The translations under genes were made by a program, and so were the position numbers. Positions 55,353 to 64,000 of a DNA stretch of 64,000 nucleotides are shown here, in pieces; position 1 is the stretch's first letter; each line of letters begins with the position of its first letter. Location of the stretch: assembly GCA_020740775.1 (NCBI GenBank), contig JAHEWK010000015.1, positions 682,001 through 746,000 on the forward strand, written 5' to 3'. This stretch comes from Ilyonectria destructans. Lineage: Eukaryota > Ascomycota > Sordariomycetes > Hypocreales > Nectriaceae. Below the pieces are notes generated by a model. It had not been told where the DNA came from, did no database searches, and worked only from the letters and a program-made list of their open reading frames with translations.

Positions 55353-57659
55353 CTACACGTCGTCGTTGAGGGCTAAGATGGCCGACTGGATGTCTTCGCT
55401 CTACGCAACTAGTTAGTATACAGGATCGTATTAGGTTGCCTCCACAACTTACCCAAGGAGCAAGACTGAGCGCGATAGTATAATGTTTCAATGCGAGATG
55501 CCTCTTTTCTTTTCCCGACATCGCGTATGCCTGTCCGAGAAAGTAGTGGACACGAGGCTCATCGGAGACAAATTGCTCGACTAAATGCAAGGCTTGCAAC
55601 GCTTCTGCTGGCTGACCGAGACGTAGCTGGATACTGGCGGTTTGCATCCTGATCAAGCTCCTGGTAGTTTCTGGCGGGTCAAGACCAAGGCCACGGCGTA
55701 AGTAGCCGAGGGCCAATTGATGTTTACCAGCCCTTTCAAGTACCTTACTCAGTTAGCCCTGCGCCTCGGAGTTTGGATTTTCGCTTACCCTTGCAAGATA
55801 GGTAAAAATCACTGCATTATTTGGGTTGATCTGTCGTGCTCCAGCGTAGAATTTGACCGCTTTCTCACCCTGCCCAAGCTTCTCTTGCACGCAGCCTAGG
55901 CCAACCCAGGCCAGATAGTGGCGAGCGTCAACCTGGAGCGCCTGACGAAAAGCGGTCGTGGCTTCAGCATACTGCTCCGTATCTATGTACTCATACCCGA
56001 GTAGAGAGAATGCCTGGGCAAGCGGGGGATGTAATTGACAAGCACGCTGAAAGGCTCTTATGGCCTCGTTTCGTAACTTTTGTAAGGATAACGAATTGCC
56101 GATAGCGCACCATGTTTGTGGTGATAAGAAGTGACTATCAGAGAGCTCATGTGCCAGGAATGCGAGTGCCACATCTTCCTTGAGGTGCCATAGGACAGTC
56201 GAATACACCTCAAAGTCTTCTATCCACGCCGGCGCAATTTTCCGAAGTATTCGAAATGTTGACCTCGAGTCCTTGTAGGACATGAGCTCGTACTGAGCCC
56301 TGGCAGTCTTTGAGAGAACCCATGGAGTAGCTTGCTGGTCTCCTGGCAGAGTGGAAAAGGCTTCGAGGCATTCCTTTGGTTGGAACCGACTCAGGTGGTA
56401 ATATCCACTTCCCAACTTGGAAAATAAGTCAATCAGAAGCTGAAGTTTCGCATGACCTGAGGGTGTTGTGGCGAAAGCATGATGAGACTCAGTCTTGGTC
56501 GTTTCGGAAGACACGGGCTCTGCTATCTTTGCATCTTGAAGGGGAATGGAAATAGAGGGTATGGGAACATTTGATGGTCGACTAGCCGGTACCTTCTGTT
56601 GGGTTGGGCGAACCGGGATCCGTGGTTTAGCGATTCGTTTAGAAGCCGCTCCGACAGTTTTGGAACTGGGAGCTGGACGATGTGTCAAGGTTGATACTGG
56701 CGGATCTTGCTTCAACAATCGAGCACTCCTCCGCTGAGGTGCATCAGGCAAATTTGAGCTGGAAGATGTGACATCAACCATCTCATTCTCATTCCGGGCT
56801 GATCTTGAACGGGTGGCCGGCGGTTCGACTAATCGTGCTGATTTGACCTCGTCCTCAACTGGTGGGCTGACTTCTTGAGCGCTCGATTGGGGGACTTGTG
56901 TAGCCAGAGGGGACTTGCGACGATTCACAGTGCGCTTGACCATCAGATTGCGAACGTCCTGCCCTTCTGGGATCGACTTTGCCGAGGCTACTTGGGTCGG
57001 CTTGATGTCCGATGGAATATTTCGTAATTGAAAGATGTTCGTTACCTGAAGCGGTGTATCTGGTCATGGTCAGCTTCTAGACGTCTAAAAAGGAAGCTGG
57101 AGATGACGTACCACTGCCACAGAGATCACAGAGGTCGGTGAAAGCATCCCAGAGAAATGCATTTGCCTCCAACGCCGCTTCAAAATGCGTGGCTGCCGTC
57201 TTTGCATCTCCGCTCGCCCCGTACAACTTGCCAAGTAGACGGTTGACGGAAGAAAAGTCTGGAACAAATCGATCGGATAGTGACCGCTCACCTACTGAGA
57301 ATGGTATTAGCTTGTAGGTTGACTGCCCGGACGCCGTGAAACCTACCAATTTGCTCTCGGGTAGCCCATAGCGGTCGAGCCTGTTTCAAGGCCTTGATCC
57401 CTTCTGGATAATTCTTCTGCCGCAGACATGCCTGCGAAAACACGTAGCAGCAGCCGAGGTGCTCTCCTTTGAGAGCCTCATTGCGGCTGTATTCTGATGC
57501 TAAGGCATACTGACCGAGTCGCAGGCAAGCGAGGGACCGGAGATGTGTCCAGGCGGGCTCGGCTGGGTCTAAAACGTGTAGGCGCTCGGTAGCGAAGAGA
57601 GCGTTCTCATTAAGTTCGTTGTCAAGGTAGTAGTGCACGAGTTGTAGTTGCGCCTCCAT
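55353..57659 (-). CDS. cdc27: Anaphase-promoting complex subunit 3 (Cdc27/BimA)
   Basis: Five exons, 57347-57659, 57112-57291, 55789-57059, 55453-55743 and 55353-55400, give 700 residues with short introns (45-55 nt). Cdc27/Apc3 is a TPR scaffold of the anaphase-promoting complex, the ubiquitin ligase that drives mitotic exit. The N-terminal TPR block is recognisable (VHYYLDNELNENALFATERL, LACLRLGQYALASEYS, KQARPLWATREQIG). A long unstructured linker (about residues 200-330) separates it from the C-terminal TPR superhelix (SKLGSGYYHLSRFQPKECLE, SLLGYEYIDTEQYAEATTAF, LAWVGLGCVQEKLGQGEKAV). The end reads SLAPWSEDIQSAILALNDDV. The second exon has a tandem CAG-TAG acceptor (57297-57292), so the product may differ by one residue. 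Confidence 0.95.
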
Positions 57660-60209
57660 CCTGTTCTCGACACACCGTACTGAGGATCATGTCAACATGG
57701 CCGCCTAGCGTTGGCCAAGTACCCGGGTGGAGTTAGTCCGCGGGTGCTTTGCCGATTACGAGATTGTCACAATCTGCAAAATAGAGGCCCCATGCAGATT
57801 GCAGGGATTTTCATGCATTATATACTGCGACAGAGATTCTGTTAGTGGGTCGTTGAGCCCTGTCATGCATTATGTACATGTAGAAGGGAGCAAAAGAACT
57901 CTTTGCCAGAACAACTTGGCATATGTTTTGTGTACGAATAGTGAAATGAGGTGTCGTTGAATGGTCTTGGGATGGAAGGTCCAAATAAACTATATCTTGT
58001 CTTGGACTATTGATTGATGTAGCCACATTGGGCGGCTAAGTCGTACCTCGAAGCCCCACATAGAACTAGCCGGGGGATACCGATCCCCGGATTGTCGAGA
58101 GTATTGGAATCAAGTCGACATCTTACAGACAGAGTGATAAATGTGGATAGGTTTGTGATTATTCATGAATGATGAAGTCTAATATAAAGTGAGGTTGCAT
58201 GGCTGAGCCGCAAGCCTTGTCTCGGGTTATCGCCAAGGTTTGATCAAGATCGCTAAGTCTTGGCAAAAAGAAGGTCCTTGCGTCTCTCATACTGAAAGAC
58301 TACCTCGGGCAGGATAATTCTACGTGGAGAGTCTGACTGTATACCTAGGGAGTTGCGAGGACGGGGAAAGGGTCACCGGTGGAACCCGGGCCGAATGGGA
58401 TACGGGGTCCCATGGTTTTGGGTCGAGGGTTGATTGCGAGCGAGATCAGGTTGTGGCAGGATATTGATTTGAAGCAATGGAGAGTTGATGGGGATTATGG
58501 GGAGGTAGTGGAGAGGCTGTGGAGAGACCTCGGGATGGCGTGAAACCAGTCACGACCGCTTGGAGATTCTCTTTTAGGCGTTCGTGCCACGCGGTTGGTT
58601 CGTTGTGGAGGCGAAAGAATTTTCTTCTTTTCTTTTGTTATGTGGACATGCTATAAGTCATCGGTGACTAAATCGTGCCCGTGATGGCAGACTGGGAAGC
58701 TTCGTTGTGATGCCATCGTGTAAGCCGTGATTCATCAGGTGTGAATGTGGTGGCTCGATCTCGCGATGTATTTCTCTTTCGGGTTTGCATCGCGCTTATT
58801 ATCCACTTACATGCAACTTCACTCCGAAATGGACGTGGAAAGCTCTCTGTAGAAATCGTCTACACGGGTGAGATGTCGGAGGATGAGATGAACTACGTAA
58901 GCAAGCTTAAACGTTGCCCAAGGACAGCTTGAGGAGAAGTTGGAGAAGCTGTATCAGATAATTGAGGATCGCACCTGATTGAAAGAGACTCATAACAGTC
59001 CGGGTCTCTACAGGTGATATTTCCGGTTCGTCCTAGATAAGGATGCAGGACCAGGTGTGCCGGGTACATCCTGATTTTGAAGGCGGGGAGGTTGCCGTGG
59101 AGGAATTGATCGCTGAAAGTTGCGTTCTTGAGTATTATTTTCTTCCATGATACAAATATGTACGTGAACATAGTTGATCTAAGGCTCTTGATACAATGAG
59201 GCACCTCAATTATTCTCGAGATACATCTTCACGTCGAACTCAATTTAGAGAATCAGGTTCCTGGCTCCATTTACATTCCATGATCCATGATAGTCTCCAC
59301 TCGACAATCCACCCCAGCCGGCCAACTGCATATTCTCGTGCATTGCGGCTCCTGTCCGGACCGTCTGTGGAGCACGATGATTTTGGGATCGGAAGACTTG
59401 GATCTCGCACATGCACCACGAGTCCAATACGCCAGGGGCCCTTGACCGTCTCTGGCCTGATGGCCGCCAGAAAAAACCACTCCCGCTGTTACAGCGCCGC
59501 CCGCCGCCTCCCGGAATATTATCACGCCTGGGGTTATCTGCGCGGCTCTGTCCCCGGCCGGAATCTACCCGCTCGGCACTATCTTGCTGAACTGCGATGT
59601 CCAGTCCCGGTTTTCCATTCTCTGCGGCGTAATACTCGGCGATTTGTGCTTCAGACGCCACCATCTTTGGGCCACGGCGACCCATGCTGTACCGAGTTGC
59701 CTTGTTAGACGACGGCTTTTCCTCCTTGCTCTTCGTCACGGGTCTGGGGCATGAAATGCTCTGGGTCCTCTCCGCGGCTCCAGGTTGGAGCGCTTGGAGA
59801 TGCCCATGGGGTGATATGTGGGGATTAGGTGTTGTGGAGGATGATCACCGTCGAGTTGGTGAGGGGAGAATTTCGGAAAGCAAAAGACTCCGAGGTTGAT
59901 GACTAGAGTGTTTCGTTAAAAATGATCAATAGATATTTCTCCAAAAAAAAAATCGTTTGTTAAAGTATTGTCTTCAAGAGTATTTAACAGGTTGTTTGCT
60001 GCTCGTTGTGGTCTAGCTCAAGCCATGTCGAATTCTCAAAATTGACTACCCTGAAGATAGTGTGCAGCGGTTTTGTGCCAGACTCACACACCCTCACCCC
60101 ATCGTAGGCTGCGAAATTAGAAAGACCTTAAATCGACTCGTCGTGGCCTCAAGCCGTGATTGCACGTTTTGTTTCTACTTTCTTACTTCCTTTAGGGCAA
60201 GCTCCGTGT

Positions 60210-60334
60210 AAGTTCCTTACATAAGTTCCTTATTACGAGTTCTTTATTATAAGTTCTTTATTATAAGTTCTTTATTATAAGTTCTTTATTATAAGTTCTT
60301 TATTATAAGTTCTTTATTATCAATTCCTTATTCC
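60210..60334. repeat. Tandem array, 14-bp unit AAGTTCTTTATTAT
   Basis: Five perfect copies at 60251-60320 are flanked by diverged copies on both sides (AAGTTCCTTATTAC and GAGTTCTTTATTAT on the left, CAATTCCTTATTCC on the right), about nine in all. The perfect core with degenerate edges suggests expansion by slippage. It is not CRISPR-like because there are no unique spacers. Confidence 0.9.
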
Positions 60335-61592
60335 TTCGACGAGAGCTTAAGCGCTAGAGCCTTGAGTATTTAGGGTCTGCCGTGATCCCTTTGGTTCACT
60401 ATATCGGGAAATTGCATGAATCTAGCTTAGAGCAAGAGAGTAAGTTTGAACGTCGTCAGCGATTGTATTCTTGGTTGCTTAGAAGTGTCCACCATATTTT
60501 AGTTATATTTACCTAGGAAATTACGGATTCCCACACAAAAAGTTTACGCAGGGAAGACATCGGGTATCTATCACAAGCCCAACGTAGTGAATTTTAAAGG
60601 TACTTGGCTTGATGGTTTGAGAATATCTGGTGTTACCACTTGAGAGGCAGGGCGGAGGAGAATAAAAAGCTAAACTAGGGTGGACTCTCAATACGGCCTA
60701 TAACGGCAGAGATCATCACGATGCAGTTGTGAACGAGCAATTTGCAAGCAAAATGAAGATTGTGATTTAATTTGATGACCCGATAGACAACAGGAACCGG
60801 TAGGATCAACAACGGGCGGGTCGACTTAGGAGGCTAGAAAGTGAGACCAGGGAAACACCGATATTAACCATGGCAAGGCGAATAGAGCGGCCAAGGGCAC
60901 GTGCCTAGAGGTAGATGAGCAACTGGAAGGGAGGATTGCAGTGCTACCGGAATGGGTGCGGATATGGATACCGTAGATGACTCGAGGATGCCCTGTTGCC
61001 GTCGTTTGAATGCGTCTGAAATTGGCTACCATTGACCGCGGCCCTTGAGTTGTTCAGCGCCAACGCTTCCTGTTAGAATTTCCGGGCATCCAATGGTAGA
61101 ACTCGACTTGTCAGCGCCAGTAACGACGCACTGGAGCTCAGGGAAAATTTTACGCACCCGAGGTATCTGTAGGGGACCAGGGGCCCTATAGTGGGGTGAA
61201 ATGGAGGTGATGAAGCCTGGATTTGAGGTCATCGCTCCGCCTTCATCAACGTCCAGTTGTCTGGTAGCTGTCTGCCAGACAACAGGAAAAGTGAGAGCCA
61301 TGCCCACGAGTTTCCATCACGAATTGCCATAAAGCACAAGCAGTAAAACGAATAAATCACCAGCGGTTCTTGGGGTTTCCCTTAGTGATGCGCGTTCCAT
61401 TTTACCCCCAGGTCACCAGGTGCATACCCGTAGGTGCATCCCTGAAGCCACGCCAGAAGCTCCTTCCCAATTCACTTCTTCCCAGTTCAGATTGGCAGCC
61501 ACCACTTGTGGCCTTAGTAGCCAGGCTACAAGGGTCCACGGGTACAACCTTTCACTTTCCCCAACATCTCTGCAAAGCTTTTCCTCATGCTT

Positions 61593-61826
61593 CACCACAG
61601 GGGATCGCCGTGATCCTGGTCTGGGCCTCAGAGAGACTTCGGGTTTTCACCAGGTTGCTACACCACAGGGGATCTCTACGATCCCGGTCTGGGCCTTAGG
61701 GAAACATTGGTTTCCGGTCAGGTTACTTCACCATAGGGAACTTCACGGTTCTGGTCTGGTATCAATGCCTCAGGGAGACTTTGCGTTTCTGGTCGGTCGT
61801 CAATCCACATGGGACTTCACAGTTCC
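61593..61826. repeat. Imperfect 68-bp tandem repeat
   Basis: Copies start at 61593, 61661 and 61729, with a partial fourth at 61801. Each begins CACCA(C/T)AGGG and continues through a TGGTCTGGGCCT-like core and a (G/A)GGGA(G/A)AC element. The first two are exactly 68 bases and the third is 72. They keep an open frame but show no protein homology, so I read this as non-coding repeat. Confidence 0.7.
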
Positions 61827-63281
61827 AAGTCCAGCAGACTTCGGATTCTGGAGAAAATGGTCAGGGGGCCCGATGGTCTAGCGTGAGGGACAACCCTCAC
61901 GTAGACCTCAAGACTGTCGTGGTATTCAATCATGGTAACATTATAGAAACCTTTTCTTCGAACCGCCGTCGCTAACCCACTCAAAGGATCACCGATGTCA
62001 GTCTTCGGCAGAGACAACTAGCTCTGATTAGCGGATCCCAGCGTTGGTAGGGAGTGCCGTGGATGATAACAACACACCTAGGACCGAAGCGACGATACAA
62101 TAAAAGAGTGGAGGATCTGGCGTTTTCCCTTTTGGATCCAGGTAAGACCTCTCTGGTTCCAGAGAGCACATGTGTGGTCTTGATTCTGACAATGTCCAGG
62201 TTCATTAGAGGCACTGCAGGAGAATCCCAGCGAGATCAAGCCCCTCCGGAGGACCTGCTACTACTCTCACCCTCGTCGCTCTCACTAGAAGATCCCAACC
62301 AACCCTGGCAGTCGTGAAACGTTGGGGCTGAATACACCACTCTCTTCAAGGTAGCTCCCAGACGTCCAGAACCTGGCAAGTTCCAGCGTCATGGCCGTGA
62401 AAGCAGAGTTGAAGCATCTCGCCGTGCAGGGAACATTGTGTCCGGATTGGTGCGCAAACAGAGTCCCTCGTGTGTCGATGTCTTGACCAGGGGAGATTTT
62501 CGGAGTAAGTCTTACTGCTGCTACGTCGGCCACATTGCAACCGGGGTTGACGTGACTTGACTGCCAGGATACATAGCGTCTACCACCCCAGGACCGCACG
62601 AGATTCAGTGAGCCGGTTCCCATCACCTCCGACAGACCATCGATCTGAGACGCTTTCCCACCTCCCGATCTCTTCCGGGCCCTCAGCCGGTTCATCTGGG
62701 GACGTGGTTTAGTTGTACAAGGCTCCCAGTTCATGACCCAAGATCTAGGGTCATGTACCCGGAAAAGAGAGATCAAGCGGGCTAGCACCTGCCGTCTGCA
62801 AGACACTAAGCCCAAGTCAGATCTTCCGGAAACATTGGTGGTACCTTAGGGAACTACAAACCACGGTGAGGGTGCTCATCGGCCAGTATCTGACATTGCC
62901 GCCGCTACCGAGTTCAAGCCATTGGGAGGAGAAGGACAGAGAGATCTTGAGCAAGACTGCGCTGTAGTAATGCCGTAACGACGAAGCATGTGAAGAGACC
63001 CATTCGCTTTGGAGCCTGTGCATTTAAATGTAGGTGCATCCTGTCCCTAATTTGTACCATCCCACTCCATTCCGGCGACGTCCGCCATTGTGTTCCAGCC
63101 GTTACCAAGGCGCCGGGTTGCTGCAACACCCACGGCTAATTCGTGACTTCACACAGGTGGTGACTCCATAGGGAGGACACCAGACATCACTTAATTGAGG
63201 CAAATTTTGGCGATTCTGATAGCTGCTAAAGCTTGAGCTAGGCCTCATTATTCATGCTCTGGTATTCATCTAAGATCATAA

Positions 63282-63309
63282 CATGAATGCTCTGTGATTG
63301 GCATTCATG
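63282..63309. other. Inverted repeat with 9-bp arms
   Basis: CATGAATGC and GCATTCATG are exact reverse complements separated by 10 bases. It lies 20 bases downstream of the stop codon of the minus-strand T5orf172 gene, so it would fold in that gene's 3' untranslated region. Possible processing or stability element; the meaning is uncertain. Confidence 0.5.
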
Positions 63310-63329
63310 GCGGTGAGCAAGCTACTCTG

Positions 63330-64000
63330 CTAGGAAGAATTTGCTTCGTCCCACTCTACCCACCGTCGTATCACCTCGTCCACCTTCCGGACACCATCCC
63401 GGGTCGCTTCTACTTCAAACCACTCACGATGGTCTCTTCCACAGGCCTCACAGTTGTCCTTGTTCGCCCGCAACCCCATCCCCGCAAGCTCAATATGAAC
63501 CAGGCGCTCGACGCGGTGACAATGTGGTGTCATGTGAGGAACGACGCCGGACGACTCGCTGGCGCCTGGCAGGTACGGGTAGTAACGCAGCATCTCAATG
63601 TCGTAACCGCACTGGCGCTGCCACTGGTTCATGCGTCGCTGGACGTTGGCCGCGCGGCCGATCTTGAGCACCATGGTCTTGTCCTTGGTGGCACTGCTCT
63701 GGTTGGCGAACCGGGACACGACATCGCTGGGTCGTCGTGAACGGGTGCCACCCGCGGGCGAAGGTGGTGCGAGGAGAGACCGTGCTGCGTCCACGGGCGG
63801 AGCAGAGTCAGACACGGGTGTGAGCCAGAACATGTATATGAAGCCTGGTTCCTCCGAGTTGAGAAAGGGCCGCGCGACCTCTGTCATCAAGGCCGAGGCG
63901 GTGGGCGTATCCAACGAGTCCGGAATCAGGTCCTTGACCTGCCCAGTTTGAGAGGATTTTGGGGGTCGATGCGAGTTTCTCCCTGGCGATGCCGTTGATG
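63330..64000 (-). CDS. T5orf172/DUF1766 (GIY-YIG-like) domain protein, 5' end outside window
   Basis: The frame is open to the window edge at 64000, so the N-terminus is missing; about 223 residues are visible. After a Ser/Pro-rich part the domain begins GFIYMFWLTP, followed by VLKIGRAANVQRRMNQW and CGYDIEML. Then come HRVERLVHIELAGMG, CEACGRDHREWFEV and VDEVIRRWVEW. These are the hallmarks of the DUF1766/T5orf172 group, related to GIY-YIG nucleases and including fission yeast Mug113. The Tyr, Lys-Ile-Gly-Arg and Glu positions expected of the nuclease core are seen. Whether it cleaves DNA is not known. No ATG start can be chosen from this fragment. Confidence 0.85.
   Translation of the reverse strand, partial: STASPGRNSHRPPKSSQTGQVKDLIPDSLDTPTASALMTEVARPFLNSEEPGFIYMFWLTPVSDSAPPVDAARSLLAPPSPAGGTRSRRPSDVVSRFANQSSATKDKTMVLKIGRAANVQRRMNQWQRQCGYDIEMLRYYPYLPGASESSGVVPHMTPHCHRVERLVHIELAGMGLRANKDNCEACGRDHREWFEVEATRDGVRKVDEVIRRWVEWDEANSS

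Larger units (their letters stand above)
57660..63329. other. Gene-poor region with tandem repeats
   Basis: A 5.7-kb span with no recognisable protein. It has a 14-bp tandem array (60210-60334) and a 68-bp repeat (61593-61826). Frames at 59245-59739 and 62285-62815 on the minus strand lack motifs. Composition shifts between AT-rich and GC-rich blocks, as in accessory DNA. Confidence 0.5.

Noticed and set aside
59245..59739. Minus-strand frame of 164 codons in the gene-poor end
   Set aside because: No motif, and a partial alternative frame in the same place (59271-59525) looks only vaguely enzyme-like. Not enough to call a gene or relic.
60210..60334. Possible CRISPR-like array
   Set aside because: Contiguous direct repeats without spacers in a eukaryotic genome; it is a minisatellite.
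62285..62815. Minus-strand frame of 176 codons
   Set aside because: No signal, domain or splice partner; sits in repeat-rich sequence.

Overview
The window comes from a filamentous ascomycete (Pezizomycotina), most likely a Sordariomycete. Supporting signs are short GT-AG introns (mostly 45-101 nt) with CTAAC/CTGAC branch points, HET-domain and DUF3176 genes, single-copy orthologues of Elp3, Ccr4, AcrB, FHIP and Apc3/Cdc27, and GC-rich coding sequence. No rRNA, tRNA, intact transposon or CRISPR array was seen. I resolved 20 protein-coding loci, about half with introns placed by eye, plus one fragment at the left edge.

The left part (about 1-22 kb) looks accessory. It holds the tail of an unidentified gene, an MFS transporter, a HET-domain gene, two small secreted proteins (SH3-like; six-cysteine), an F-box protein, a six-exon serine esterase ending in two ZZ-like zinc fingers and six 38-residue CxxxxCxC repeats, a DUF3176 membrane-protein gene that appears broken by a one-base deletion, and a second HET gene with a predicted membrane N-terminus. 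HET domains and PGAP1-like esterase domains both occur in fungal non-self recognition proteins, so this reads as an incompatibility/immunity and secreted-protein island.

From about 22.2 kb the content becomes conserved housekeeping: elp3 (tRNA wobble modification), an amidohydrolase, a mitochondrial carrier, ccr4 (mRNA deadenylase), a SAM methyltransferase, a LYR-motif mitochondrial protein divergent from an unknown protein, acrB (ubiquitination/carbon-regulation membrane protein), two small coiled-coil proteins, an FHIP-family vesicle-transport adaptor and apc3/cdc27 (anaphase-promoting complex). Long gene-free GC-rich spans lie upstream of the methyltransferase (30.5-34.7 kb) and of acrB (39.0-44.5 kb).

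The right end (57.7-63.3 kb) is gene-poor and carries a 14-bp tandem array and a 68-bp tandem repeat. The window closes inside a T5orf172/GIY-YIG-like gene on the minus strand.

The best candidate for something undescribed is the esterase-ZZ-CxC repeat protein lying between the two HET genes. The DUF3176 frameshift and the membrane-anchored HET protein are next.
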